The translations under genes and the position numbers were made by a program. Below, in pieces: positions 50,564 to 59,197 of a DNA stretch of 64,000 nt. This DNA comes from an uncultured bacterium (GTDB taxonomy: Bacteria; Cyanobacteriota; Vampirovibrionia; Gastranaerophilales; Gastranaerophilaceae). How positions within the stretch are numbered: the first letter of the stretch is position 1; every line of letters starts with the position of its first letter. The DNA lies in contig CASFGO010000029.1 in assembly GCA_949294335.1 (NCBI GenBank), positions 1 to 64,000 of the forward strand, written 5' to 3'. The notes under the pieces were generated by a model. It worked only from the letters and a program-made list of their open reading frames with translations, was not told the origin of the DNA and did no database searches.

Positions 50564-51406
50564 CTAGATTTGCGAAACAATATCAGAAATTTTCTTAAAC
50601 ATTTTATCAGTAATTTCCTGAATATATTCTTGAGTAACCATACCATTAATAATACAATCAGCAATTTGGTATGTAGGACGAATATATTGTTGAGCTGTTT
50701 TATTTACATCTTTGAATTGTAAATCAGCAGCTTCACCTGTTTTTCCACGAGATATTGCTCTTTTATACCATCTTTCTTTTATAACATTAAGCGGAGTAAA
50801 TACATAAACTTTTACATCCATAATATCTCTAACTTCTTCATTAAGAACATATAATCCTTCAGTTAGAATAACTTTAGCTGGAGTTTTAACATCTCCATCA
50901 GGATGAGATTCACAAGTTTTGAAATCGTAACGAGGAGATACAACAGTTTCTCCATTTTTTAATCCGATAAGATGTTCTTTCATTAATTTTAAATTTATAA
51001 CATCAGGAGTATCGAAGCTAAAACCTGATTTGAATAATTCTTCGTAACTTCCTGCTGCTTGAAGTTCTTTAGATGTATCTTTGTAATAGTCATCACAACG
51101 AATTACGGTATAAATACCTTCTTTTTTATCTCTTACAACAGCTTTAATGGTGTTATCAACGAAAACAGTTTTTCCAGAAGCACTTTCTCCAGTAATTCCA
51201 ATAAGAAAAGTTTTTTTCTTTTCTTGAACTACTTTACGAGCAATGTTCATAATAAAATTGTCTTGAACTCTTAAAAACAAAGGTTGTTTTTGTTTTTTAT
51301 CTTCTTCAAGAATTTCCTTAAAACCCTCAACGATATTAGATATTAATTCCATATCTAAACGGTTTGAATAAAAATTGTAATTCGCTAATTCTAATGTTTC
51401 CATCAT
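50564..51406 (-). CDS. uridine kinase / phosphoribulokinase-family P-loop protein
   Basis: The Walker A motif is GITGESASGKT, then the kinase segments RCDDYYKD (D for base contact), SFDTPDVINLKLM, SPRYDFKTCE and VILTEGLYVL. These features match uridine kinases more than Calvin-cycle phosphoribulokinase, but the N-terminal 55 residues are unusual. It probably phosphorylates uridine or cytidine; the substrate is inference. It is upstream of cca on the same strand with a 35-bp gap. Confidence 0.8.
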   Translation of the reverse strand: MMETLELANYNFYSNRLDMELISNIVEGFKEILEEDKKQKQPLFLRVQDNFIMNIARKVVQEKKKTFLIGITGESASGKTVFVDNTIKAVVRDKKEGIYTVIRCDDYYKDTSKELQAAGSYEELFKSGFSFDTPDVINLKLMKEHLIGLKNGETVVSPRYDFKTCESHPDGDVKTPAKVILTEGLYVLNEEVRDIMDVKVYVFTPLNVIKERWYKRAISRGKTGEAADLQFKDVNKTAQQYIRPTYQIADCIINGMVTQEYIQEITDKMFKKISDIVSQI

Positions 51407-51527
51407 AATTTACACCATCTTATTCCATACATATTAGTAATATTTTACAGTAAAATATAAAAAATTACTTAATTTTTTAATGATTTGTTACTTTTAGGTT
51501 ACACACTTTTGTTTTCGGGGGTTTAAC

Positions 51528-51573
51528 CCTGTATAGATTATAGTAGTTGTTTTTATCATTATACAGGTTTTTT
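51528..51573 (+). terminator. orphan terminator in a 307-bp gene-free region
   Basis: CCTGTATA (51528-51535) pairs with TATACAGG (51560-51567), followed by six Ts. A second dyad, GGGTT-T-AACCC (about 51519-51529), overlaps its left arm and would compete with it. No gene lies upstream on this strand, so it may end a small RNA or an attenuated leader of the gene at 51714. The rest of 51407-51713 shows nothing else. Confidence 0.7.
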
Positions 51574-51713
51574 GCCACTATTGCAATAAGTCATGGGAAT
51601 AAGAAATTTTGCTATTTTTAGGTTTGTAATGTTACATTGGTTTACAAAAAGGCAATTTTTTTATCAAAAAAAACTTAATATACATGTAAGGTTAGAATTT
51701 AGAAAGGTTAGCA

Positions 51714-51959
51714 ATGATAAAATTACCACCACAATGCTATGGTGCAGATGATTTATTAATAAATGCTTTATATGATGAAGGCAGCAAAATATGTGGTAAT
51801 AAGCCAATGCCTAAGGCTTGTGATTATCCTTCTGATTCATTTGAACCTTCAACTAAAAAAGAAAAAATTAAAAAGGGTTTAAAAATAGGAGGTATATTAG
51901 CAGGAGCAACAGCTTTAATTGCTGGCGCTTGGAAATTGATTAAAAAATTTAAACCTTAA
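51714..51959 (+). CDS. small hypothetical membrane protein, 81 residues
   Basis: The N-terminal half has two Cys and is polar (PPQCYGADDLLINALYDEG). The C-terminal half is basic, then hydrophobic (KIGGILAGATALIAGAWKLI), with a Lys-rich end, so it is probably a tail-anchored single-helix protein. GAAAGG precedes the ATG. A terminator follows. No family is recognised. Confidence 0.7.
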   Translation: MIKLPPQCYGADDLLINALYDEGSKICGNKPMPKACDYPSDSFEPSTKKEKIKKGLKIGGILAGATALIAGAWKLIKKFKP

Positions 51960-51998
51960 AACAAGTTTGAAAAGATAAGTGATAGTGTGTATGTTATG

Positions 51999-52021
51999 GC
52001 TGCATTAAATGCAGCTTTTTT
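51999..52021 (+). terminator. terminator after the 81-residue gene
   Basis: GCTGCATT pairs with AATGCAGC around a single base, which in practice is a loop of three or more with fewer pairs, and six Ts follow. fliJ ends next to it on the other strand. Confidence 0.82.
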
Positions 52022-52505
52022 ATTGCTCGTCTTCATTATTATACATTTCTTCTAATGCTTCTTGTTCAATTGCTTGTTCTCTACTTCGCAAGAAGTGTCT
52101 TTGAACACCTAATTCTGAAAACATTTTTAATTCAGCGGCTTTTTCTTCTGCAATATATTGTTCTCTTTTCTTTTCTTTGTGATTTTCAAGAACTTTAACT
52201 TCTTGTTCGCATTTGATAAGTTTTTGCATTTCTTCATCAAGAACTTGTTGTAATTCTTGTCGTTTTTTTTCAAGTTCTTCAGCTTTATCCCAAAGATGAT
52301 GCAAGTATTTATCATAATATTCCATCATTCTATAATCTGCCATTTTTTTTGCCATAATGGTTTGTTGTATTTCATTATTATTTTGTTCAATATCCATTTC
52401 AGCTTGACGAACTGCTTGTTGTGCTTTTTGTACAACAGCTTCTTGTTCTTCTTTTTTTCTAATTCTAAATTCTAATATTTTTTGTAATCGATATCTAAAT
52501 GGCAT
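52020..52505 (-). CDS. fliJ: flagellar FliJ-like protein
   Basis: After MPFRYRLQKILEFRIRKKEEQE, the hallmark FliJ start, the 161 residues are one long charged coiled coil (Gln, Glu, Lys), as in FliJ, the stalk of the flagellar export ATPase FliI. I start at the ATG at 52505, because the five residues before it (MYYID) are absent from the family. The gene is divergent from the fliK-flgG operon. FliI and FliH are not in the window. Confidence 0.85.
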   Translation of the reverse strand: MPFRYRLQKILEFRIRKKEEQEAVVQKAQQAVRQAEMDIEQNNNEIQQTIMAKKMADYRMMEYYDKYLHHLWDKAEELEKKRQELQQVLDEEMQKLIKCEQEVKVLENHKEKKREQYIAEEKAAELKMFSELGVQRHFLRSREQAIEQEALEEMYNNEDEQ

Positions 52506-52587
52506 ATCTATATAATACATTAAAACTTGGATTATTTCTTAAAAATCATTAATACTACTCTATAAAGAGGAAAAATAATAAATGTAA

Positions 52588-52614
52588 TAAAGAATATCCT
52601 TTTTATTCCGATAT
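52588..52614 (+). promoter_or_regulatory. sigma-28-like promoter of fliK-flgG
   Basis: TAAA (52588-52591), a 15-bp spacer and TCCGATAT (52607-52614) match the flagellar sigma-28/sigma-D consensus TAAA-N15-GCCGATAW at all but one base. It ends 26 bp before the fliK start. The match is direct; the sigma factor itself is not in the window. Confidence 0.72.
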
Positions 52615-52640
52615 TTTATTTGTAGATAGAGGATTCCTTA

Positions 52641-53900
52641 ATGTTTTCAAATAAAATTGATACATATACTCCAATAAAAGATGACAAATTGAAATCTCAA
52701 ACAAGTCAAAATTTTGATTTTGAAGGAGAAGGATTTTCTTCTATGCTTGAAAAAGATGAAACATTATCAGGAAAATTAAGAGAAACCGAAGCAGAAATAA
52801 GGGAAGATGAATCTATTCTTTCTACAGATGAAGAAAACCAAGCTATTGCAAAAAAACGCTCCGGAGGGGTAAACCAAGAAACCCAAGCTAAAATCTCTGA
52901 AACTAAACAAGAAACAGATGCCAGAAATTTATTAAAATTAATGGATATTTCAACAAAAATAAATCCTGTTCAAATATCAAAAAGTAAAAAAGAATTAGAA
53001 AATATTACAGGTGCAGTATCTGAAACACCTGAAGAACTTGCAGGAATAGTTACTAAAGTTTTACAAGAAGCTCAAATTCAAGAAAAAGAATCAGATGAGG
53101 CTATAAAAACAACTATAGACCTATCAACGAGTGAAGAGAAAATGTCTGATTCAAAAAAAAGTAAAAAGGAAGATGAATTTCATGAAACTCGTGAAGAGTT
53201 GTTAGAAGATATGTCAATTTTATCAACAGATGAAGAAAACCTTGCTATGGCAAGACAAAATAGTGGTTATTCTGATTTGTCAGATAATGATTTTAGTCAT
53301 AATGGTGAAGAAGATATGGAGCTTTTGTCAGAAATTATAAGCATCCATAATCAATCTAGAATAGAAGTTTCAAATTCGGCTGTAATAAAAAGTGCAGAAA
53401 ATGTTATGGCACAAATAATAGAAGAAAGTAAGAATAAATTAGTAAAACTTGATGTTTCAGAATTATCTTCAGAAGATGTTGATTATATAACAGATCTATT
53501 AAAACAAGGAACAGCAGATTTTAATTTTGATGAAACTGAGAATCCATCAGCTTTATCAGCAAAATTTCTTTCAATGCTTAAAGAAACATTAACAAATAAA
53601 AAAGTTTTTAGAATAGATTTTGACAATGAAATTTCTGTCATTATAAAAATAGATGTGGAAGGAAAAATCTCAGCGAACTTCTTAACTTCAAGTAAAGAAC
53701 TAGAAGAAAACTTGAAGAATAATTTATATATCCTAAGACAGAAATTTGAGGAACAAGGTATAAAATATGACAAAATAGAACACACATCGACACAAACTGA
53801 CGATGCACAGCTTGATATGCAAGAAGTAATAAACACAATAAAGTCAGCTGGTATCGATACAGAGTTATTGAAAAAAAGAACTAACGACACACTAATATAA
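52641..53900 (+). CDS. fliK: FliK-like flagellar hook-length control protein
   Basis: The 419 residues are mostly acidic, low-complexity and probably disordered. The C-terminal 100 residues follow the FliK C-domain pattern (FRIDFDNEISVIIKIDVEGKIS, then LYILRQKFEEQGIKYDKIEH). A motif ILSTDEEN...A repeats at about residues 58 and 194 within the N-terminal half. FliK measures hook length and switches export. AGAGGA precedes the ATG. flgG follows after 13 bp, which supports a flagellar role. Confidence 0.78.
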   Translation: MFSNKIDTYTPIKDDKLKSQTSQNFDFEGEGFSSMLEKDETLSGKLRETEAEIREDESILSTDEENQAIAKKRSGGVNQETQAKISETKQETDARNLLKLMDISTKINPVQISKSKKELENITGAVSETPEELAGIVTKVLQEAQIQEKESDEAIKTTIDLSTSEEKMSDSKKSKKEDEFHETREELLEDMSILSTDEENLAMARQNSGYSDLSDNDFSHNGEEDMELLSEIISIHNQSRIEVSNSAVIKSAENVMAQIIEESKNKLVKLDVSELSSEDVDYITDLLKQGTADFNFDETENPSALSAKFLSMLKETLTNKKVFRIDFDNEISVIIKIDVEGKISANFLTSSKELEENLKNNLYILRQKFEEQGIKYDKIEHTSTQTDDAQLDMQEVINTIKSAGIDTELLKKRTNDTLI

Positions 53901-53913
53901 AGGAGAGAATCAG

Positions 53914-54750
53914 ATGTATGATTCATTTACAACGGCCATAAATACTCAAAGAGCAACAACCCACTGGATGGAAACGTTGACAGATAATATGATGAACCAA
54001 TATACACCAGGTTTTAGAGAAAGCAAGGTAACTTTCCAAACATTTTTAGGTGGAGCGATTGTCGATAATCCATTGAAAAATCAAGGCCAAGGTAAATCAA
54101 CTCCTGGTACTTCAAATGAAAACGTATTTTTTGAAGGAAGTGGTTTTTTTGTAACAAGAAATAGTGAAGGTAAAACTGGATATACTCGTTTAGGTGAATT
54201 TACATTTGATTCTGAAGGTATATACAGAGCAAAAAATGGTGATACTGTTCAAGGCTATATTTTAAATGATAATGGTGAAATTATGGCTGGAACGAAATCA
54301 ATTAGTGCAGATTTATATGAAGAAACAGCTCTAAAAGGCGGAGCATTAAGTATTCCAACAACAAATATAAAAATGTGGATAGACCCAAATAACGGTAAGT
54401 TTATGGGGAAATATGATGAATATGAAATAAAAGAAGATGGAACTATTTATGGTAAGGCAGATGGAGGAAAGCGTTCAGTGCCTTTATATAAAATAGCAAC
54501 TGCAAACTTCCACAACCCTGGTGGATTATATGAAGTTAAAGAAGGTTATTTTGTAGAAACAGAAGAATCAGGTAAACCTGTTATAGGTCGTGGTTCTATT
54601 CGTTCAGGTCTTTTAGAACAGGCAAATACAGACTTTAAAGGGAACATGACAAATTATCAACAAGCAAAAGTTCAGATGGAACTTGTTAATGCGTTGATTA
54701 AATCAAACAAAGAATTGTTAGAAGAAGCGATGAGATTAGTAAGTCAATAA
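53914..54750 (+). CDS. flgG: flagellar hook/rod protein, FlgG/FlgE family
   Basis: The N-terminal rod motif MYDSFTTAINTQRATTHWMETLTDNMMNQYTPGF matches the FlgE/F/G start; the middle has FFEGSGFFVTRNSEGKTGYTRLGEFTFD, the core beta domain; the C-terminal helix ends NALIKSNKELLEEAMRLVS. At 278 residues it is nearest FlgG or FlgF in size. It forms part of the distal rod or hook. AAAGGAGAG precedes the ATG; a terminator follows. It cannot be assigned to FlgF or FlgG with certainty. Confidence 0.88.
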   Translation: MYDSFTTAINTQRATTHWMETLTDNMMNQYTPGFRESKVTFQTFLGGAIVDNPLKNQGQGKSTPGTSNENVFFEGSGFFVTRNSEGKTGYTRLGEFTFDSEGIYRAKNGDTVQGYILNDNGEIMAGTKSISADLYEETALKGGALSIPTTNIKMWIDPNNGKFMGKYDEYEIKEDGTIYGKADGGKRSVPLYKIATANFHNPGGLYEVKEGYFVETEESGKPVIGRGSIRSGLLEQANTDFKGNMTNYQQAKVQMELVNALIKSNKELLEEAMRLVSQ

Positions 54751-54797
54751 TACTAATTTCTAAAAATAGGTTATTAGTGTTAGTTAAACTCCATTTT

Positions 54798-54823
54798 AAG
54801 GGGGCATTTCGTGCTCCCTTTTT
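54798..54823 (+). terminator. terminator after the flagellar operon
   Basis: AAGGGGGCA pairs with TGCTCCCTT with one G-T pair, followed by Ts. Confidence 0.88.
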
Positions 54824-54856
54824 ATTTGTATTATAATACTCATGGAGGTTTTGACT

Positions 54857-55402
54857 ATGAATCCGAAAGTATTTTTTTTAGTTTTTAATATAACTTTAAT
54901 CATACTGGCATGTATTTTGTTCTTTAAAATGAGTAGTGATTATGGGAAAGTTTTAACAGGAGATAATTGGCAAGCTAAACAATATGGGAATAAATATATT
55001 TTGAGTTTAAATAATCGTAGTGAAGTTGTATCAACTTTAACGGATTTTGTAAAAACTCAAAAAATAAATGTAGGCACAATAACAGGATTAGGAGCTGTAA
55101 ATTCGGCAACTCTGAGGTTTTTTAACCCAGAAACAAAACAATATGTTGACAAAACATTTAATGAACAAATGGAAATATCAAATTTAATAGGCAATATTTC
55201 AACAAAGGATGACGATGAATATTTGCATATTCATGCGACATTTGGGAATAGTGAATATAAACCAATTTCAGGGCATTTGATGTCAGCAGTAATAAATGGT
55301 GCGGCTGAATTTGAAATTGAATCTTATCCAAATGCAAAAATAGGGCGTAAATTTGATTCTGAAATCGGGTTAAATGTATATGATTTTGGGGCAAAAAAAT
55401 GA
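54857..55402 (+). CDS. PPC (DUF296)-domain protein with an N-terminal membrane helix
   Basis: Residues 1-25 are a hydrophobic helix (VFFLVFNITLIILACILFF). The rest (about 60-170) is a PPC/DUF296 domain: VGTITGLGAVNSATLRFFNP, the EISNLIGNIS strand, HIHATF (metal-type His pair) and the GHLMSAVINGAAEFEI end. PPC domains occur alone in bacteria and with AT-hooks in plant regulators; here the helix suggests a membrane-bound or exported form. The ATG at 54857 has GGAGG at 54844-54848; the earlier ATG at 54842 contains that site. It overlaps the next gene by 4 bases. Confidence 0.85.
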   Translation: MNPKVFFLVFNITLIILACILFFKMSSDYGKVLTGDNWQAKQYGNKYILSLNNRSEVVSTLTDFVKTQKINVGTITGLGAVNSATLRFFNPETKQYVDKTFNEQMEISNLIGNISTKDDDEYLHIHATFGNSEYKPISGHLMSAVINGAAEFEIESYPNAKIGRKFDSEIGLNVYDFGAKK

Positions 55403-56088
55403 TAAAAGGATTTATTTTTGATTTTAATGGAACATTATTTTGGGATTCAAAATTACATTATGATGCTTGGATAGATTATTCAACAAAATTAAGAGGATAT
55501 CCTTTTTCTGATGAAGAAATGCAGAAATATATGTTTGGTAGAACCAATTCTGATATTATAGAGTATGCTGTAGGGGAAAAATTACCGGAATCAGAAATAA
55601 TTGCATTAGCAAAAGAAAAAGAATCATATTATCGTAATATGTGTAAAAAACTTCCTGAACAATTTCACTTAGCAGAAGGGGTTGAGGAATTTTTAGATTT
55701 TTTAAAATCAAAAAATATTCCGATGACAATAGCTACTATGTCAGAAAAAGATAATGTAGATTTTTATAAAAAAGAATTTAATCTGGCGAAGTGGTTTGAT
55801 TTAGATAAAATAGTATATTCAGATGGCACAATTCCAGGTAAACCAAATCCTGATATTTTTTTAATAGCAGCCGATAAAATCGGAGTAAATCCAAAAGAAT
55901 GTGTTGTATTTGAAGATGCATTATCAGGGATTGAAGCTGCCAAAAGAGCAGGTATAGGAACAATAGTTGCTGTTACTTCAATGGAAACAAGAGAATATTA
56001 TAAACAGATTGAAGGAGTTGATTATATTATTCCTAATTTTAAATCTATTTATGATATTTTATTTCCAAATGTAACAATGCAATATTAA
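55399..56088 (+). CDS. HAD-superfamily hydrolase, beta-phosphoglucomutase-like
   Basis: The 229 residues have a Rossmann core with the catalytic start FIFDFNGTLF, a helical cap, and GKPNPDIFLIAADKIGVNP with FEDALSGIEAAKRAG (metal Asp). In most relatives the motif is DxDGT; here the second Asp is Asn (N10), while the nucleophile D8 remains. That change should lower or alter mutase or phosphatase chemistry. It overlaps the PPC gene by ATGA and is coupled to it. Confidence 0.88.
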   Translation: MIKGFIFDFNGTLFWDSKLHYDAWIDYSTKLRGYPFSDEEMQKYMFGRTNSDIIEYAVGEKLPESEIIALAKEKESYYRNMCKKLPEQFHLAEGVEEFLDFLKSKNIPMTIATMSEKDNVDFYKKEFNLAKWFDLDKIVYSDGTIPGKPNPDIFLIAADKIGVNPKECVVFEDALSGIEAAKRAGIGTIVAVTSMETREYYKQIEGVDYIIPNFKSIYDILFPNVTMQY

Positions 56089-56149
56089 AATAACAAAATA
56101 AATTTTGATGTGGTTTGATATAAATGTAAGGATAAAAAGGAGTATATAA

Positions 56150-56398
56150 ATGGCAAAAGTTATAACAGTAAAATATCCAAAAATTTCAACATATAATTAT
56201 ACAGTGTTGGGTAAAAATAATAAGCATAAACCATATTTATATAATGAAATTCGTGATTTTATTTCAGGAAAAGGAATAAATACAGTTTTTGATATGGGGA
56301 AAGATAAAATTACAATGAGTACACAAAGTAAAAAAACAGGCACAATAATTGCAAAAAGCTTAAAAAGAATGGGAATAATAAGAGAATTAAAAAAATAA
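56150..56398 (+). CDS. small hypothetical protein, 82 residues
   Basis: The basic, beta-rich sequence (MAKVITVKYPKISTYNYTVLG, then KDKITMSTQSKKTGTIIAKSL) has no Cys or membrane segment. AAAAGGAG precedes the ATG. It lies 25 bp before ilvE in the same direction and may be co-transcribed. No family is recognised. Confidence 0.7.
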   Translation: MAKVITVKYPKISTYNYTVLGKNNKHKPYLYNEIRDFISGKGINTVFDMGKDKITMSTQSKKTGTIIAKSLKRMGIIRELKK

Positions 56399-56422
56399 TA
56401 AACCAAAGAAGAGAGGCATAAA

Positions 56423-57448
56423 ATGCAAAAAAAAGATATAGACTGGGAAAATTTAGGTTTTGGGTATTACAAAACTGACAAAAGGTATGTATCAAATTAT
56501 AAAGATGGTAAATGGGATGATGGTTGTATAAGCGAAGATGCAACTGTAACAATGAGTGAATGTTCTGGTGTAATTCATTATTGCCAAACTTGTTTTGAAG
56601 GAATGAAGGCATATACAACAGAAGATGGTCATGTGGTTGTATTTAGACCAGAGTTAAATGCACAAAGAATGGTTGAAACTGCAACCAGATTAGAAATGCC
56701 AGCATTTCCTGTGGATAGATTTATAGATGCTGTTGAACAAGTAGTGAAAGCAAATATTGAATTTGTTCCACCATTTGGAACAGGTGCGGCATTATATTTA
56801 AGACCCGTAATGTTCGCAACAGGTCCTGTAATGGGTGTAAAACCTTCAATGGAATACCAATTTAGAATTTTTGCATCTCCTGTTGGCCCTTACTTTAAAA
56901 AAGGTGTAGCATCATCTTTAGTATTAAAAGTGAGTGATTTTGATAGATCAGCCCCAAATGGTACAGGTCATATAAAAGCAGGATTGAATTATGCAATGAG
57001 TTTGCATCCAATAGTAACAGCTCATAATGAAGGTTTTAATGAAAACATGTATCTTGATGCTAAAACAAGAACAAAAGTAGAAGAAACAGGTGGCGCTAAT
57101 TTCTTTTTTGTAACGTCTGATAACAAAGTTGTTACTCCAAAATCTTCAACAATTTTACCTTCAATAACAAGACGTTCTCTAATGTCATTAGCTCAGGAAT
57201 TAGGTTATGTTGTTGAAGAAAGAGAAGTATTCTTATCCGAACTTGATAATTTTGTAGAATGTGGTCTATGCGGAACTGCAGCAGTAATTTCTCCTGTTGG
57301 GAAAGTTAATGACCACGGAAAAGAAATTGTTTTCAAAAATTCTCAAAATGGAATGGGTCCTGTTTCTAAAAAACTTTATGAAACATTAACAGGAATACAA
57401 TTTGGGAAAATAAAAGGTCCTGAAGGTTGGGTAAGAGTTATAGTTTAA
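56423..57448 (+). CDS. ilvE: branched-chain amino acid aminotransferase
   Basis: The class IV PLP enzyme transfers amino groups to and from Leu, Ile and Val. Visible family blocks are ECSGVIHYCQTCFEGMKAY, RPELNAQRMVETATRLEMP, the Lys region NGTGHIKAGLNYAMSL and ETGGANFFFVTSDNKVVTP, with SILPSITRRSLM-type ending. At 341 residues it resembles the longer (type II) bacterial and eukaryotic BCAT form. GAGAGG precedes the ATG. Confidence 0.94.
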   Translation: MQKKDIDWENLGFGYYKTDKRYVSNYKDGKWDDGCISEDATVTMSECSGVIHYCQTCFEGMKAYTTEDGHVVVFRPELNAQRMVETATRLEMPAFPVDRFIDAVEQVVKANIEFVPPFGTGAALYLRPVMFATGPVMGVKPSMEYQFRIFASPVGPYFKKGVASSLVLKVSDFDRSAPNGTGHIKAGLNYAMSLHPIVTAHNEGFNENMYLDAKTRTKVEETGGANFFFVTSDNKVVTPKSSTILPSITRRSLMSLAQELGYVVEEREVFLSELDNFVECGLCGTAAVISPVGKVNDHGKEIVFKNSQNGMGPVSKKLYETLTGIQFGKIKGPEGWVRVIV

Positions 57449-57471
57449 TATAAATAAATAACTTAATAATT

Positions 57472-57505
57472 AAAAAGGCTAGATTTAAGATATCTAGCCT
57501 TTTTA
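57472..57505 (+). terminator. terminator after ilvE
   Basis: AAAAAGGCTAGA pairs perfectly with TCTAGCCTTTTT around a 9-base loop. Confidence 0.92.
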
Positions 57506-57549
57506 ATTTATCTCGTATGAATGAATGATGACATTATGCAAAATATATT

Positions 57550-57563
57550 CCATAATATTATGG
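57550..57563. promoter_or_regulatory. 14-bp perfect palindrome before the 120-residue gene
   Basis: CCATAATATTATGG is self-complementary and lies 60 bp before the gene at 57624. It could bind a dimeric regulator; nothing else shows this. Confidence 0.4.
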
Positions 57564-57623
57564 CGGAGAGGTAAAACTTAAGAATAGTAAATAAATCCGT
57601 TCATTGCAGGGAGGATTAGGGCA

Positions 57624-57986
57624 ATGCTTAATAACATTGATAATAACAATTCAAATGATTTAGCATTAAATTCCCGTTTAGTTCAACAGGATTCTTTAAA
57701 CAGTATTCTAGGAACAAACGCTAATCGCCGTTCGCAAAATAATGCAGTAGATAATTCAAATTTACTGATTGACTCATCTGACATATCTAATAAAGCTATG
57801 CAGATGTATCAAAGAGAACTTGATATTAAAAAATTTACTGAGCTTGCAGTATCTGATGAAGAAAATACTTCTCATAATGATATTATGAAAGAAATGTTTT
57901 CAAAAGGAGTTGTTGATGTATTTGAAGATAGTACAATAGCAGCTCTTGCAACTAACAAATCATTAATAGATGACTTAGGTCTGTAA
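57624..57986 (+). CDS. hypothetical protein, 120 residues
   Basis: The N-terminal 50 residues are Asn/Ser/Asp-rich and probably disordered. The C-terminal half is helical (ISNKAMQMYQRELDIKKFTE, then HNDIMKEMFSKGVVDVFED). No family is recognised. GGGAGGA gives a strong ribosome site. It is 20 bp before the TPR gene in the same direction and probably shares its transcript. Confidence 0.72.
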   Translation: MLNNIDNNNSNDLALNSRLVQQDSLNSILGTNANRRSQNNAVDNSNLLIDSSDISNKAMQMYQRELDIKKFTELAVSDEENTSHNDIMKEMFSKGVVDVFEDSTIAALATNKSLIDDLGL

Positions 57987-58006
57987 ATATGTTATAATAT
58001 CTGCGT

Positions 58007-59197
58007 ATGGTAGATGTAGTTGGATATAGTGTAGAAGATAATGCTGATATAGAAACTTCTATTATTAATGCCGCCAAAAAGCATTTTAAAGAAGGGAATT
58101 ATAATGCTGCTTTAAAATTATATCTAGGTTTATTAAAAACTAGTGCATCTTCTAAGTTATATTTAGATGTAGGTATTTGTTTTTATAAAAAGGGTGATTT
58201 TGATTCTGCAATTGAATACTTGCATCAGTCATCTCAGCTTGATATAACAAATTCATTAGCATTTTCTTATCTTGGAAATTGCTATTTTAGAAAGCTTGAT
58301 GCAAATAAAGCAATAGAAAATTGGACTATCGCAAGAAGTATAAGTCCCAAGGATGAATTTGTATGTTTAAATCTTGCCATAGCATATTTTGCTAAAAATA
58401 TGCTATATGAGTCTGTATTTTATTATGATAAATATTTAAAATATGCACAAATGAAAGATACTAAACAATATCAATCTATACAGAAAAATATAAATGAACA
58501 ATTCAGAAATGCAAATGATTTGTTTATAGCAGGGCAAAATTATTTTTCAAAAAATGAAAAGAATCTTGCATTGACATATTATTTGCAAGCAGTAAAAAAA
58601 TATCCAATAATTAGCGAATATTCTTTAGCTGTTGCAGATTTATATTATGAAGCAAAGAATTATGCAGATGCACTATATTATTATGATTATGCAACAAGAA
58701 ATAATAAAGAGATGAAAAATATCTATTTAAAAATTGCTAAATGTTTTGAAGCAGTAAATGATTATAGAATGGCATATTGTTTTTATAACAGGTATTTAAA
58801 ATATATAATATCACTCCAAGATGAATATTTACTAATGCTAAGAAAAATTAGTAATATTAAAAAGTTTATTGATGAATCTGCAATTGATATAACATTAGAA
58901 CTTGCAAAAAAACATTATGAAAATAATGAATACTATGAAGCATTAATAGAATATGAAAATATTATTATATTAAACCCTGAATTAAAGTTAGAATATGCAG
59001 ATGAAATAAATAAATTAAATAGTTTTATTAATTCCGAAGATATTATTACAAAGAATTATCTTACAAAAGCAAATAAACTATTATTAAAGGGAGAAATTAA
59101 AAGTGCAAATAAATATTTCACAGAAGTAATGCATCTAGCAAGTCCTAATTCAAATGAGTATAAATTAGCTAAGTCAAAGTTGGTCAATGTTAAATAA
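58007..59197 (+). CDS. tetratricopeptide-repeat protein
   Basis: The 396 residues contain about eight TPR-type helix pairs (for example AAKKHFKEGNYNAALKLYLGLL, GICFYKKGDFDSAIEYLHQSS, GNCYFRKLDANKAIENWTIA, ADLYYEAKNYADALYYYDYA). There is no signal peptide or enzyme domain, so it is a cytoplasmic scaffold. It overlaps the YkgJ-type gene by 11 bases and is likely coupled to it. Confidence 0.9.
   Translation: MVDVVGYSVEDNADIETSIINAAKKHFKEGNYNAALKLYLGLLKTSASSKLYLDVGICFYKKGDFDSAIEYLHQSSQLDITNSLAFSYLGNCYFRKLDANKAIENWTIARSISPKDEFVCLNLAIAYFAKNMLYESVFYYDKYLKYAQMKDTKQYQSIQKNINEQFRNANDLFIAGQNYFSKNEKNLALTYYLQAVKKYPIISEYSLAVADLYYEAKNYADALYYYDYATRNNKEMKNIYLKIAKCFEAVNDYRMAYCFYNRYLKYIISLQDEYLLMLRKISNIKKFIDESAIDITLELAKKHYENNEYYEALIEYENIIILNPELKLEYADEINKLNSFINSEDIITKNYLTKANKLLLKGEIKSANKYFTEVMHLASPNSNEYKLAKSKLVNVK

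Noticed and set aside
50564..51406. Calvin-cycle phosphoribulokinase
   Set aside because: The P-loop family is shared, but the motifs fit uridine kinase better and no other carbon-fixation gene is present.
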